Notes: generated by a model not told the origin, from the sequence alone. 64,000 bases of DNA from Loktanella sp. S4079 (GCF_000967725.1 NZ_JXYE01000007.1:62001-126000); one strand, 5' to 3'; shown: positions 26,496 through 36,152, counted from the stretch's first letter. A program made the numbers and translations.

Positions 26496-27521
26496 TCAAC
26501 CAAATAGATCCGTTTGCGATTTAGGCGCATTCAGCCCCAGATGGGTCCATGCGGCCTGCGCTAACATCCGGCCACGCGGTGTACGCTGGATTAATCCCTT
26601 TTGCAAAAGATAGGGTTCAATCACATCCTCTAGACTATCGCGGCTTTCGGACAATGCGGCCGACATCGTTTCAACACCGACAGGCCCGCCGCCATAGCTC
26701 TCTGCAATCAAACGCAGGTATCGGCGATCCGCATTGTCCAGCCCTAGATGATCAACCCCCAGTCGGGTCAGCGCGCGATCCGCGATCTCTTGGGTAACCG
26801 TTCCGTCACCCTCGACAATCGCAAAATCCACCACCCTTCGGAGCAACCTTCCCGCGATACGCGGCGTCCCACGCGCACGTCGCGCAATTTCGCGCGCACC
26901 CCCTTCGGAGGCTGGCGCACCCAACATCCGCGCGCCACGGGTCACGATCAGGTCCAATTCATCTTCGGTGTAGAATTCCAGCCGGGTCGGAATGCCAAAC
27001 CGATCACGCAGCGGCGTTGTCAGCAATCCCATACGTGTCGTCGCACCGACCAAAGTAAATGGCTGCAATTCAATGCGCACTGTACGTGCGGCGGGACCTT
27101 CGCCAATCACAAGGTCCAATTCAAAATCTTCTAGCGCAGGGTACAGCACCTCTTCGACCGCTGGGTTCAACCGATGAATTTCGTCGATGAACAAAACATC
27201 GCGCGCCTCTAGATTGGTCAGGATCGCCGCCAGATCTCCGGCTTTGGCCAGAACCGGCCCAGAGGTCATCCGAAAATTCACTCCCAGCTCGCGGGCCATA
27301 ATCTGGGCAAGCGTGGTTTTCCCCAATCCCGGCGGGCCGTGGAACAACGTGTGATCCATCGCCTCGCCCCGGCGTCTGGCGCTCTCGATAAAAATCTTCA
27401 GGTTCGCACGAGCGTCGGCCTGACCGATAAATTCATCCAGAGTTTGCGGGCGCAACGCACGGTCGGCATCCTCTGGCTGAGGATCAGGGCGCAGTGTTGG
27501 GTCAGGCTCGTTCATCTGCAT
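26496..27521 (-). CDS. ruvB: Holliday junction branch migration helicase RuvB
   Basis: The hexameric AAA+ motor that drives branch migration at Holliday junctions with RuvA. It is 341 residues from the ATG at 27521, which lies 6 bases after AAAGGGG. Motifs are [21 protein letters not shown], Walker [18 protein letters not shown], Walker [13 protein letters not shown], sensor 1 [17 protein letters not shown] and the C-terminal winged helix with [15 protein letters not shown]. It starts immediately after the ruvA stop. Confidence 0.97.
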   Translation of the reverse strand: MQMNEPDPTLRPDPQPEDADRALRPQTLDEFIGQADARANLKIFIESARRRGEAMDHTLFHGPPGLGKTTLAQIMARELGVNFRMTSGPVLAKAGDLAAILTNLEARDVLFIDEIHRLNPAVEEVLYPALEDFELDLVIGEGPAARTVRIELQPFTLVGATTRMGLLTTPLRDRFGIPTRLEFYTEDELDLIVTRGARMLGAPASEGGAREIARRARGTPRIAGRLLRRVVDFAIVEGDGTVTQEIADRALTRLGVDHLGLDNADRRYLRLIAESYGGGPVGVETMSAALSESRDSLEDVIEPYLLQKGLIQRTPRGRMLAQAAWTHLGLNAPKSQTDLFG

Positions 27522-27524
27522 CAC

Positions 27525-28184
27525 CTACCCCTTTGGGGCCAGCAGCTTCAAGGCCGCACGGATCAAAGCCGAAGTATCAGCATCGGGGTCTGCCCCCATT
27601 GCCTCGGCGACAGCGCTGGCAGCATCGCTCGGGGCATACCCTAGATTAGCTAGGGCAGATAAGGTTTCAGCCTGCGCAGGGTTTACTTGTTTCACTGTGC
27701 GCTTGGGCGGCGCAGGCGTAGATTCTGTCTCGACAACCTCGACCTCGGCGGCTTCGGCGACTGTTCCGCCCATCGCCATAACACTTGGCGCTTTATCCTT
27801 GAGCTCAAGAATGACTTTTTGCGCGGTCTTTGGCCCGACGCCTTTGGCCTTGGAAACGGCGCTCCAGTCACCTAGCGCGATTGCACGGCTTACGCCATCT
27901 TCTCCAAGAGTACCCAGAATTGACAGCGATGCCTTGGCGCCAATGCCTTGCACTGACATCAACAAACGATGCCATTCTTTTTCAACCAGCGTTGTAAAAC
28001 CAAAAAGCTGAAGGTTATCTTCGCGCACGAGCAGGTCAGTATAGAGCGCAACGGCCTCTCCGTTTGCTGGCAAACTCGCCATGACACGATCAGACACATA
28101 AACAATGTAACCAACACCACGGACATCTATCAAAACGTGATCTGTGCTGCGGTATTCAAGCCGCCCTGCGATTTTCCCAATCAT
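27525..28184 (-). CDS. ruvA: Holliday junction DNA-binding protein RuvA
   Basis: Binds Holliday junctions as a tetramer and loads RuvB. It is 219 residues from the ATG at 28184, which overlaps the ruvC stop (ATGA), with the usual N-terminus [13 protein letters not shown]. Domain I is an OB fold, domain II holds two helix-hairpin-helix motifs ([35 protein letters not shown]), and domain III is the RuvB-contact UBA-like domain at the end ([20 protein letters not shown]). The linker between II and III is longer and more acidic than in E. coli. Confidence 0.96.
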   Translation of the reverse strand: MIGKIAGRLEYRSTDHVLIDVRGVGYIVYVSDRVMASLPANGEAVALYTDLLVREDNLQLFGFTTLVEKEWHRLLMSVQGIGAKASLSILGTLGEDGVSRAIALGDWSAVSKAKGVGPKTAQKVILELKDKAPSVMAMGGTVAEAAEVEVVETESTPAPPKRTVKQVNPAQAETLSALANLGYAPSDAASAVAEAMGADPDADTSALIRAALKLLAPKG

Positions 28185-28687
28185 GCGCCTGCCTTTTCGA
28201 GTGCTGCGGCCAGTGTGCCAGCAGACTGAAGATGATGTGAATGGCAAATTGCAATCGCCAATGCGTCTGCGGAATCCGCGCCCGCGATTTTTACGCCGGG
28301 CAACTGCAACTTCACCATATGTTCGATTTGATGCTTTTCAGCATGGCCAACGCCGACAACCGCCTTTTTCACCGCGTTTGGAGCATATTCACCAATCGCC
28401 AGCCCAGCCTGCGCAGGAACAAGCATCGCAATGCCGCGTGCCTGACCCAGCTTTAGCGTGCCAACGCCATCTTTGTTTACAAATGTCTGCTCGACGGCGG
28501 CGGCGTCAGGTTGCCAGCGATGGATCACATCCGTGAGCTGTTCGTGCAGCGAAAGCAAGCGCGCGCCAAGGTCTGTTCCCACCGAATGGCAGATTCCATT
28601 TGCAATATGTGACAGACGAGAACCCGAAACTTCGATCACGCCCCACCCCATATTCCGCAGTCCCGGGTCGATTCCCAATACGCGCAT
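28181..28687 (-). CDS. ruvC: Crossover junction endodeoxyribonuclease RuvC
   Basis: The Holliday junction resolvase, 168 residues from the ATG at 28687 ([18 protein letters not shown]), preceded by GAGGC. The frame remains open upstream, but that part is Lys-rich and not conserved. Acidic catalytic residues are visible in GIDPG, AVEQTFV and the C-terminal [13 protein letters not shown]. It is the first gene of the ruvCAB-ybgC-tol run. The 309 bases upstream hold no gene. Confidence 0.96.
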   Translation of the reverse strand: MRVLGIDPGLRNMGWGVIEVSGSRLSHIANGICHSVGTDLGARLLSLHEQLTDVIHRWQPDAAAVEQTFVNKDGVGTLKLGQARGIAMLVPAQAGLAIGEYAPNAVKKAVVGVGHAEKHQIEHMVKLQLPGVKIAGADSADALAIAICHSHHLQSAGTLAAALEKAGA

Positions 28688-28996
28688 TGCTTGCCTCAAT
28701 ACTTTCTTTTCTTTTTTGCGGTAGCACAAAACGCGAACAAAGACCAAGAGACTTTCCCTGACCGATGCAAACTGAACAAAACCTATTGTTCTCGGGGCTT
28801 AAAAACACCCTAGAATCAGAGGTCTATCAAACCCCTTAATTGCAAGGACAAATTGAGACATTTGACTAATTATTAGGCATTCTGAAAACTCATACGGGCT
28901 ATGCAAAAATAGCACTAGCTCAGTTTAAAAATACAACCTAGATGCCGCCCATCAAATTCAATCTGCAACGCAGAACCCGCTTTAAGGAATGAGCCA
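28688..28996. other. Non-coding stretch between ruvC and the DUF1127 gene
   Basis: Divergent promoter region of 309 bases, AT-rich from about 28790 to 28930. It contains a 17-base word (AAACCCCTTAATTGCAA, 28829-28845) that recurs exactly at 50275-50291 upstream of a lipoprotein gene. I see no coding frame, tRNA or clear hairpin. Confidence 0.5.
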
Positions 28997-29206
28997 ATGG
29001 CCAACGTAAATACAAACCTCGCCGCTTCTAGCATTTTGGCTGGTCGCGTAACATCTTTCTGTCACCTCGCCCTGAACGCTGTTGCCCAATGGAACGACGC
29101 ACGTATCACACGCAATGCGCTTCTGAAACTATCCGCACGTGAACTTGACGATATCGGCCTGACATTTGCCGACATCGAAAAAGTTGCCGCGCGCAAAGCC
29201 TACTAA
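28997..29206 (+). CDS. DUF1127 small protein
   Basis: A 69-residue protein whose C-terminal half carries the DUF1127 (YjiS-like) signature: WNDARITRNALLKLSARELDDIGLTFADIEKVA. In other alphaproteobacteria small DUF1127 proteins have been linked to RNA metabolism and to phosphate or stress responses. Nothing here shows which applies. AAGGA stands 8 bases before the ATG. It is monocistronic, with a strong terminator just after it. Confidence 0.85.
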   Translation: MANVNTNLAASSILAGRVTSFCHLALNAVAQWNDARITRNALLKLSARELDDIGLTFADIEKVAARKAY

Positions 29207-29233
29207 GACGCCCCACCACCACTCACAATGCGA

Positions 29234-29266
29234 AAGGCCACGCCGTATTACAGGCGTGGCCTTTTC
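29234..29266 (+). terminator. Intrinsic terminator after the DUF1127 gene
   Basis: An 11-bp perfect stem (AAGGCCACGCC / GGCGTGGCCTT) with an 8-base loop and a short T-tract. Confidence 0.85.
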
Positions 29267-29287
29267 GTCGAGGGAATAGAATTTGAG

Positions 29288-29632
29288 TTATTGCATCACT
29301 GCCTTAACTTTTTCAGCAATGAACATCGTTGCAACGTCAGGCTGCATAACCCAAGCACCTGCTTGTTCAACCACGCTGCCAGAATTCAGGTTCGAAACGC
29401 GCTCGGCATAGGCTTCTTGCCCGATGGCGGCGAACAGAAATCCCTTAAAGACAAATCCGGTCACGACCAGAGCGATCAATCCCTTCAATGGGAACTTTGG
29501 CCGGTATACGCGAGGGCGTGCAACGATCAGCCCATCAGCAGTGATGGTTTTGACAACGCCGTTCGCCATACGGTCATGACGACGCACGATGCGCTTAAGA
29601 CGTTTATCAAAAGGTACGTTCGCCTGAGTCAT
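29288..29632 (-). CDS. Conserved hypothetical membrane protein
   Basis: A 114-residue protein with a basic N-terminal half (KRLKRIVRRHDRMANG, then a short beta-rich piece VKTITADGLIVARPRVYRP) and one membrane segment at about residues 47-68 (LKGLIALVVTGFVFKGFLFAAIG). The C-terminal 45 residues are probably periplasmic. I do not recognise a function. An upstream GGGAGTG is close to the start. It lies between the DUF1127 terminator and prmA and may be transcribed alone. Confidence 0.72.
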   Translation of the reverse strand: MTQANVPFDKRLKRIVRRHDRMANGVVKTITADGLIVARPRVYRPKFPLKGLIALVVTGFVFKGFLFAAIGQEAYAERVSNLNSGSVVEQAGAWVMQPDVATMFIAEKVKAVMQ

Positions 29633-29733
29633 ATTACACTCCCGAAAAATAACACTCGAATAAAATCCCGAGTAAGTTCACAACCAGAGAACGCATAAAC
29701 AAGACATTTCGCAAGAAACGTAAGATTAATTCG

Positions 29734-30612
29734 TCAAACTGGTGCTTTCTTGCTCATTGTTAGCGTGGTCCATTCAACAATGCTACTTCTTTTTACTACA
29801 TTGAAGCCATTTTCGATATAAACAGCCACGACTTCATCGGCCTGTTCATTCAGAATCCCCGAGAGAATCACATACCCTCCGGTTGCAACATTGCTGGCCA
29901 TTGCGGGCGCTAGCCCAATCAACGGACCCTTTAGAATGTTCGCAAAGACCAAATCGTAAGGCGCTGCATTTGCTATCTCTGGCGCATCAAATCCGGCTGC
30001 AACGACGCAATTCACCTTGCCCTCAAGCCCGTTGGCAACAACATTCGCTGCTGCCACTTCAACGGCAACCGGATCGATATCGCCCGCGAGCACAACGTTC
30101 GGCAGAACTTTGGCGGCGGCCATTGCCAGAACAGCGGTACCGCAGCCAACATCAGCGATACGCGCGCCGTCAAAGCCAGTTTCCAGCAGCGCGTCAAACG
30201 CCTCAAGACACCCCAAAGTTGTGCCGTGATGTCCTGTACCGAACGCCATCGCCGCATCAATCAACAATGGCACCTTATCCGCTGGTACTTTGTCAGCGTC
30301 GTGGCTGCCGTAAACATAGAACCGGCCCGCCTCGACTGGTGCTAATTCACGTTGGACCTTGGACACCCAATCCTGATCGGGAATTTTAGAGATGTTGAAC
30401 GGCTTGGCATGATGGATCGCCGAAAACACTGCAAGCGCGGCTGCATCGGGTTCGTCTACGAAATACGCGGCGACTTCCCAGAGGCCAGAACCGTCTTCGA
30501 TCTCAAACACACCGACGCCTGTGGGCTCGGGCACCAGATCCTCAAGTGCCTCAGAAAGCGCATAGGCAGCGTCTTCGCCGTCAATCGTTGTCAAAGCCGT
30601 AAAAGAAGTCAT
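29734..30612 (-). CDS. prmA: Ribosomal protein L11 methyltransferase PrmA
   Basis: A SAM-dependent enzyme that trimethylates ribosomal protein L11, 292 residues from the ATG at 30612. GTG and ATG codons 2-3 residues upstream are possible. The N-terminal substrate-recognition domain (about 1-100) is followed by the class I methyltransferase fold with LLIDAAMAFGTGHHGTTLGCLEAF, motif I RIADVGCGTAVLAMAAA, VLAGDIDPVAVEVAAANV, and the NPPY-like position YDLVFANILKGPL, which reads NILK as expected for PrmA. Confidence 0.94.
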   Translation of the reverse strand: MTSFTALTTIDGEDAAYALSEALEDLVPEPTGVGVFEIEDGSGLWEVAAYFVDEPDAAALAVFSAIHHAKPFNISKIPDQDWVSKVQRELAPVEAGRFYVYGSHDADKVPADKVPLLIDAAMAFGTGHHGTTLGCLEAFDALLETGFDGARIADVGCGTAVLAMAAAKVLPNVVLAGDIDPVAVEVAAANVVANGLEGKVNCVVAAGFDAPEIANAAPYDLVFANILKGPLIGLAPAMASNVATGGYVILSGILNEQADEVVAVYIENGFNVVKRSSIVEWTTLTMSKKAPV

Positions 30613-30674
30613 CGCCATCACCCTATATAAGATGCCTCGAGTTAGGCTCTCGCTTGGTTGGCGTCAAGCGACCG

Positions 30675-31325
30675 CTAAGTGGCAAGCCCAATCGGGCAAG
30701 TCACCCCAGTCCCACCGATACCGCAATAGCCATCGGGGTTCTTGGCTAAATACTGTTGGTGATATTCTTCGGCATAATAGAAAGCAGGCGCATCAATGAT
30801 TTCGGTCGTGATCTGCCCATATCCTGCGCTAGCCAAACGCGGCGCAAACTCTTGCTTAGATGTCTCTGCTGCGGTTTTTTGTTCGGCATCCGCGACATAT
30901 ATACCCGAGCGATATTGCGTACCCATATCGTTGCCCTGACGCATCCCTTGGGTAGGGTCGTGATTTTCCCAAAACATCTGCAACAGTCGGGTATAGCTTA
31001 CGCGTGTGGGGTCAAAAACGACGCGGACAACTTCGTTGTGGCCGGTTTTGCCAGTGCAGACTTCTTCGTAGGTGGGGTTTGGGGTGAAGCCGCCCGCATA
31101 GCCAACCATCGTCGAGACAACGCCGTCGATTTGCCAAAAGATGCGCTCTACCCCCCAAAAGCAGCCCATCCCAAAGATCGCGACCTGCATTCCGGCAGGC
31201 ACATCTACAGCCAAGGGCGTGCCAAACACAGAGTGCGCCTGCGGCACAGGCATCGCCGTCTGGCGACCGGGCAAGGCATTTTGTGCGTCAACCATTTGGG
31301 TTTTGTCAGCGTTCAATCGAAACAT
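30675..31325 (-). CDS. msrA: Peptide methionine-S-sulfoxide reductase MsrA
   Basis: Repairs the S form of oxidised methionine using thioredoxin. It is 216 residues. The catalytic motif is [14 protein letters not shown] (Cys near residue 54), with the usual [32 protein letters not shown] next and a resolving Cys near the end ([14 protein letters not shown]). AAAGGA precedes the start. It is divergent from the haem peroxidase gene across a 172-base region, which suggests a shared response to oxidants. Confidence 0.95.
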   Translation of the reverse strand: MFRLNADKTQMVDAQNALPGRQTAMPVPQAHSVFGTPLAVDVPAGMQVAIFGMGCFWGVERIFWQIDGVVSTMVGYAGGFTPNPTYEEVCTGKTGHNEVVRVVFDPTRVSYTRLLQMFWENHDPTQGMRQGNDMGTQYRSGIYVADAEQKTAAETSKQEFAPRLASAGYGQITTEIIDAPAFYYAEEYHQQYLAKNPDGYCGIGGTGVTCPIGLAT

Positions 31326-31497
31326 GGCGCGATCCTTTGCGTGTTGAAAACTAAATATAGCGCAGCAAACAATCCTTCAACCAAAGTCATGATTTCCCGC
31401 ATAACGGCGCAATCAAGAAATGGTGTATGTTTACGTAGGGGCAACTTTGTTTCAGCCTTTTGACTTTTGATTTCTTATTTCAGCCAGGAGAAAACCG

Positions 31498-32895
31498 ATG
31501 AACATATCGGCACCAGCTAAGAGTTTTCTGACGTCTCCCGAACCCAAGCCGCATGAAAAGCGCCCGATCAAGCATGGGTCGAACAAAATGTTCGCCATAC
31601 TTGCGAGCGCATGTGAGCAGCCCAAGAAATACATGGATGTCTGTGATGATCTGGAACACGGGTCTTTGCAATCCGTGTTTGGCAGGCTCTGTGACGCGCA
31701 GGAAAAAATCCCTTTTGACAGCACAGAGAAATACGAAACTGCCATCCGCAAGGTTACCGCCGGAATGATGGATAGGTCCGAAAATCCCAGTGATGGGCCT
31801 GCGGACGCCGGCATTGCGTTTCTCGGCCAGTTTATTGACCACGATATCACCCTCGAGGCGACAACCGAACTTGGCAAACCATCAAAGGTGCCAGTGGAAA
31901 AGCTGCGCAACTTTCGCACGCCAAAGCTGGACCTTGATTGCGTCTACGGTGATGGCCCAGAGGTGCACCCGCATCTCTATGACCAGACAAGCTCTGGCAA
32001 ATTGCTGTTTGGGCGCATGTCTGGCGAGGGCATGACCGAAATCAACCAGCACGACCTTGCCCGCAATCGTCATGGGCGTGCATTGATCGGTGATCCGCGC
32101 AATGACGAGAACGTGTTTGTCAGCCAAGTGCACGGTCGGCAATTCGTTCAGGCGCATAATCTGTTGGTCGATCAGCTTGGGTCGTATGAGGCCGCGCGCG
32201 AGACCCTGACCAAATCATACCACCACCGCATCGTCACAGAGTTTCTGCCTGCGGTCGTGCATCGCGATACTCTCAAACCGTTTCTGGATTGGTATTATCA
32301 CGACATAACACCCAAAACAGGTGATATCGACTGGGCCCATGCCCCAGACATGCCAATCGAATTTGCCGCAGCCGCATTCCGCTTTGGGCATTCTATGATC
32401 CGGCAAGACTATGCACTGAACGATCCAAACGTCGCGTTCCCCATCTTTAACGGGGATCTACGCGGTTTCTCACCAGTGGCGGCCAAGCATAACCTCGATA
32501 TGGAGCTATTCTTTGGGCCTCATAGCCAAAAATCGCGACCTATTGATACGCAGCTTCCGGCGGCGCTTCATGAACTTCCCAAAGAAGTGGTGGGTGCGAC
32601 AGGTGAACCAAACCTTGCTTTCAGAAATATCATACGTGGCCAGCTGACCTTCCATCTGCCCTACGGCGAAGACATGGCCAATCTGATGGGGACTCAGGTG
32701 ATCGACACCCATGATTTGATCAAAGACAATGACCTCAAGGGCATGACGCCTTTGTGGTTCTATATCCTCGCCGAGGCAGAAAAACTGGGTGGCAAACTTG
32801 GTCCGGTCGGTGGCGGGATTGTCGCAGGAACGCTTGTGAACCTGCTCCGCAAGAGCACTGTCGAGGAAAACCACGAAGACGCGCTTGTCGCTTAA
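31498..32895 (+). CDS. Haem peroxidase of the animal (cyclooxygenase/myeloperoxidase) superfamily
   Basis: A compact 465-residue peroxidase without a signal peptide, so probably cytoplasmic or exported by another route. Superfamily features in order are the distal His with its Asp neighbour in FLGQFIDHDITLE (about residue 106), LDLDCVYGDGPEVHP, the catalytic Arg region ALIGDPRNDENVFVSQVH (about 200), the proximal His in AAAFRFGHSMIRQDY (about 300), and the C-terminal ILAEAEKLGGKLGPVGGGIVAGTLVNLL. All key haem residues seem intact. CAGGAG precedes the ATG. It is divergently paired with msrA. Bacterial members are scattered and mostly uncharacterised, and the substrate is unknown. Confidence 0.88.
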   Translation: MNISAPAKSFLTSPEPKPHEKRPIKHGSNKMFAILASACEQPKKYMDVCDDLEHGSLQSVFGRLCDAQEKIPFDSTEKYETAIRKVTAGMMDRSENPSDGPADAGIAFLGQFIDHDITLEATTELGKPSKVPVEKLRNFRTPKLDLDCVYGDGPEVHPHLYDQTSSGKLLFGRMSGEGMTEINQHDLARNRHGRALIGDPRNDENVFVSQVHGRQFVQAHNLLVDQLGSYEAARETLTKSYHHRIVTEFLPAVVHRDTLKPFLDWYYHDITPKTGDIDWAHAPDMPIEFAAAAFRFGHSMIRQDYALNDPNVAFPIFNGDLRGFSPVAAKHNLDMELFFGPHSQKSRPIDTQLPAALHELPKEVVGATGEPNLAFRNIIRGQLTFHLPYGEDMANLMGTQVIDTHDLIKDNDLKGMTPLWFYILAEAEKLGGKLGPVGGGIVAGTLVNLLRKSTVEENHEDALVA

Positions 32896-32910
32896 ACAAT
32901 ACCGCCTCGG

Positions 32911-34143
32911 CTACTCTGCCGGGGCGGCCATCAGGCGCTGTTGAAAGATCGTCTCGTGCCCCGGTGCAGGGTGACGCGGGATCAAAAGAGCAAGCACAAA
33001 TGATGTGGCCGCCATCCCTGCCGCCAAGGCGAAAACCGCAGGCGGTGACACCAGCCACAAATACCCCAACCCCGCAGGTAGAAACACCGCCGCGATATGG
33101 TTGATCGTAAAGGCGACCGCGGCAGTCGGCGCAATATCCTTGGGGTCGGCGATTTTTTGAAAGTAGGTTTTCAGTGCGAGGGCCAGCGCGAACAGCATGT
33201 GGTCAATCACATACAGCGCCGATGCAATCATCACCCCCCAAGCAAAGAAATAAAGCCCGCCATAAGCCAAAAAGACGCAGATCAACCCGAAATATTCAAA
33301 CAATAGCGCCCGCCGCTCTCCGAACCGCCATACGATTTTACCCATCAACGGGGCCACCGCGATATTGATCACGAGGTTGATCATATAAAGCGCCGTGACC
33401 TCGTGCACTTTGAAGCCGAATTTTTCGACCATCATGAAGCCGGCAAACACCACAAAGATTTGCCGCCTCGCGCCAGCCATGAATTGCAGCGCATAGTAAA
33501 GCCAATAACGCTTGCGCAAGACAAAGGACTTGAGCTGCGGATGCGGTGCTTCAAATTGCGGATAGGCCAGCAGACAAAACACAGCGACAATCGCCGTAAA
33601 CCCGCCCGACAACATATAGACGAAATTATAGCTCAGATCATAAGTCCGCCATGTCATCACGATTAGCAGATAAGCCACCAAAGTGGCCCCCGACCCCGCA
33701 GCCATCAACCAGCCAATGGTTTGCGGTGCTTTCTTTTTGTCGATCCATTGTAATTGCAGTGATTGGTTCACCGTTTCGTAGTAGTGAAATCCAATCGACG
33801 ACAACATTGTCAGCGTCAAAATCCCGCCCATCGTCGGGAACTTGGCCGTGATTGCGGTAGCAACGCCCAACATGATCAAAGCAACCATGCCAAGCACTTG
33901 TTCGCGCATGAACATGATGATCACGATCACGCCGATCGCCAAGAAACCGGGGATTTCACGCACCGTATGCAGCCAACCAATATCGCTGCCGTCAAAATCT
34001 GCGACATCGATCACAAAGTTGTTTAGCAACGCCGACCACGTCGAAAACGCCACAGGCATGGCTATCGCCATCAGCAACAAAAGGGCAGCGGGACGCCGCC
34101 AAATGGGCAGCTGATGGGCATCTTCGAGGCGAATAATTTTCAT
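32911..34143 (-). CDS. MFS-type membrane transporter
   Basis: A major facilitator family protein, 410 residues from the ATG at 34143 (MKIIRLEDAHQLPIWRRPA). An upstream in-frame Met would run across the FNR site. About 12 membrane segments are visible. After segment 6 comes a hydrophilic loop (YPQFEAPHPQLKSFVLRKRYWLYY). The substrate is unknown. It is divergent from ccoG and shares the 144-base intergenic region that holds a perfect FNR box, so it may be oxygen-regulated. It converges with the peroxidase gene. A GC-rich 9-bp inverted repeat lies across its stop codon. Confidence 0.82.
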   Translation of the reverse strand: MKIIRLEDAHQLPIWRRPAALLLLMAIAMPVAFSTWSALLNNFVIDVADFDGSDIGWLHTVREIPGFLAIGVIVIIMFMREQVLGMVALIMLGVATAITAKFPTMGGILTLTMLSSIGFHYYETVNQSLQLQWIDKKKAPQTIGWLMAAGSGATLVAYLLIVMTWRTYDLSYNFVYMLSGGFTAIVAVFCLLAYPQFEAPHPQLKSFVLRKRYWLYYALQFMAGARRQIFVVFAGFMMVEKFGFKVHEVTALYMINLVINIAVAPLMGKIVWRFGERRALLFEYFGLICVFLAYGGLYFFAWGVMIASALYVIDHMLFALALALKTYFQKIADPKDIAPTAAVAFTINHIAAVFLPAGLGYLWLVSPPAVFALAAGMAATSFVLALLIPRHPAPGHETIFQQRLMAAPAE

Positions 34144-34218
34144 GCCCTCAGCCTTACGCCTGTTTATCTGACTTGGCGATAGCGAAATGCACAGGTCGAA
34201 CTGTGCAAGATCAAACAA

Positions 34219-34232
34219 TTGATCCACATCAA
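34219..34232. promoter_or_regulatory. FNR-type box upstream of ccoG
   Basis: TTGATCCACATCAA matches the FNR/FnrL consensus TTGAT-N4-ATCAA exactly. It lies 55 bases before the ccoG ATG and 75 bases before the MFS start, so it could act on either gene. Confidence 0.88.
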
Positions 34233-34287
34233 AGACTGGCACGCCCAGCGCATTAAAAACGACCATGCGAACAGAGCAGGTCACAAG

Positions 34288-35703
34288 ATGTCAGTTACCG
34301 AACCTCAATCACTTTATGCCGCCCGCGAGCCGATCTTTCCGCGTCGCGTTAAGGGCTATTACCGCAGGCTGAAATGGTGGGTCATGGCAGTGACGCTTGG
34401 CATTTACTATTTGACGCCTTGGCTGCGCTGGGATCGTGGGCCTAACCTTCCGGATCAAGCGGTGCTGATTGATCTCGCGCATCGGCGCTTTTACTTCTTT
34501 TGGATCGAAATTTGGCCGCATGAATTCTATTTCATCGCCGGATTGCTGATCATGGCGGGCTTGGGTCTGTTTTTGTTCACTTCTGCCTTGGGTCGGGTGT
34601 GGTGCGGATACACCTGCCCCCAAACCGTTTGGACGGATCTCTTTATACTCGTCGAACGCTGGATCGAAGGCGACCGCAACGCCCGCGTCCGTTTGTGGAA
34701 ATCCAAATGGGACGCACGCAAATGGCGGCTACGGCTTACCAAATGGACTGTATGGTTTTTCATCGCCCTTGCTACAGGCGGAGCATGGGTTTTCTATTTT
34801 GCTGATGCGCCCACGCTCGCAGGTGATTTGATCACCGGCAATGCACCATCAATTGCATGGGCGACCATCGGAATCCTAACCGCAACCACCTTTGTCTTTG
34901 GTGGATTTATGCGTGAACAGGTCTGCAACTACATGTGTCCATGGCCCCGCATCCAAGCCGCAATGATGGACGCCGACACGCTGACCGTTGCCTATCGCGA
35001 TTGGCGCGGAGAACCGCGCGGCAAGAAACATCAGAACACCACGGGCGATTGCATCGATTGCATGGCCTGCGTCAACGTCTGTCCCGCTGGCATTGATATT
35101 CGCGACGGGCAGCAGATGGAGTGCATTACCTGCGCGCTGTGTATTGATGCCTGCGATGATGTGATGACGAAGATCGGCAAACCTCGCGGGCTGATCGATT
35201 ATCTGGCGCTCTCCGACCAAGACGCCGAAGCAATGGGGCAGCCCGCCAAACCCATCTGGCAACATGTGTTCCGGCTACGCACCATTCTTTATACCACGCT
35301 TTGGGCGCTTATCGGTATCGGGCTTGTTTTTGCGCTGTTCATTCGTGCCGATATCGAAATGACGGTCTCGCCCGTTCGCAACCCAACATTCGTGATGCTC
35401 TCGGACGGAACGGTGCGCAATATCTATGACATTCGCCTGCTCAATAAGAATGGCGAGGATCGCGCATTTGAAGTGTCTGTCAGCGCCAACTCTGCGTTGA
35501 CGATCACCCTAGAGGGGCAAAATGGCAACACGGTCACCGTGCCCGCCAACGAAACGCTGATCCAGCGCGTCTATGTATCTGCCCCCCCTTCAGATCAGGC
35601 CGCGACCACAGAACACAGCCCAATACGGTTCTGGGTCACTGATCAGATCACGAATGAAAGAGCCCACAAAGACACCATTTTTAACGGAAGGAGCATCGAA
35701 TGA
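34288..35703 (+). CDS. ccoG: Cytochrome c oxidase accessory protein CcoG
   Basis: A membrane protein with two [4Fe-4S] ferredoxin motifs, involved in reducing copper for cbb3 oxidase assembly. It is 471 residues from the ATG at 34288. Five membrane segments are visible in the first 350 residues, with the ferredoxin motifs CIDCMACVNVCPAG and CITCALCIDACDDV between segments 4 and 5. Further Cys pairs (CGYTCP and CNYMCPWP) lie earlier. The C-terminal 120 residues form an immunoglobulin-like periplasmic domain. It is first in ccoGHIS, and its stop overlaps the ccoH start by 4 bases. Confidence 0.95.
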   Translation: MSVTEPQSLYAAREPIFPRRVKGYYRRLKWWVMAVTLGIYYLTPWLRWDRGPNLPDQAVLIDLAHRRFYFFWIEIWPHEFYFIAGLLIMAGLGLFLFTSALGRVWCGYTCPQTVWTDLFILVERWIEGDRNARVRLWKSKWDARKWRLRLTKWTVWFFIALATGGAWVFYFADAPTLAGDLITGNAPSIAWATIGILTATTFVFGGFMREQVCNYMCPWPRIQAAMMDADTLTVAYRDWRGEPRGKKHQNTTGDCIDCMACVNVCPAGIDIRDGQQMECITCALCIDACDDVMTKIGKPRGLIDYLALSDQDAEAMGQPAKPIWQHVFRLRTILYTTLWALIGIGLVFALFIRADIEMTVSPVRNPTFVMLSDGTVRNIYDIRLLNKNGEDRAFEVSVSANSALTITLEGQNGNTVTVPANETLIQRVYVSAPPSDQAATTEHSPIRFWVTDQITNERAHKDTIFNGRSIE

Positions 35704-36152
35704 CCCGCGAATTCACTGGCTGGCACATGTTAGGGATCATGGTTCTTGGCTTTGGCACAATCATCACCGTGAACCTGATCCTTGCTTACAACGCTGTGCA
35801 CAGCTTCCCAGGGCTGGAAACACGTAACTCCTATGTCGTGAGCCAATCATTCGAAGCAGATCGCGCCGCCCAAGACGCGTTGAATTGGACGCTCGAGACC
35901 CATCTGACGCACTCAGAGCTTTCGCTTAAGATTACGGACGCAGATGGTGCCGCCGTCATCCCCAAAATCACGAGCGCGACATTGGGCCGGGCCACACATG
36001 TGTCCCAAGATGTCACTCCGGAATTTGAGGTCCGTGATGGGGTAATGGTTGCGAAGGTCGATGCCGGTGCAGGCTACTGGAATCTACGCATCGTGCTTGA
36101 GGCACAAGACGGTACCGCGTTTCGGCGTCGCATACAGTTGACTGCACAATGA
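35700..36152 (+). CDS. ccoH: cbb3 oxidase assembly protein CcoH (FixH)
   Basis: A 150-residue protein with a single N-terminal membrane segment (about 7-29) and the FixH periplasmic domain: TVNLILAYNAVHSFPGLETRNSYVVSQSFEADRAAQ, then a C-terminal beta-rich part ending in LRIVLEAQDGTAFRRRIQL. It is needed for stable assembly of the CcoNOP complex. It overlaps ccoG and ccoI by 4 bases each, so the operon is translationally coupled. Confidence 0.92.
   Translation: MTREFTGWHMLGIMVLGFGTIITVNLILAYNAVHSFPGLETRNSYVVSQSFEADRAAQDALNWTLETHLTHSELSLKITDADGAAVIPKITSATLGRATHVSQDVTPEFEVRDGVMVAKVDAGAGYWNLRIVLEAQDGTAFRRRIQLTAQ

Noticed and set aside
32902..32927. GC-rich 9-bp inverted repeat at the peroxidase/MFS convergent end
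   Set aside because: It has no T-tract and overlaps the last codons of the MFS gene, so I did not call it a terminator.
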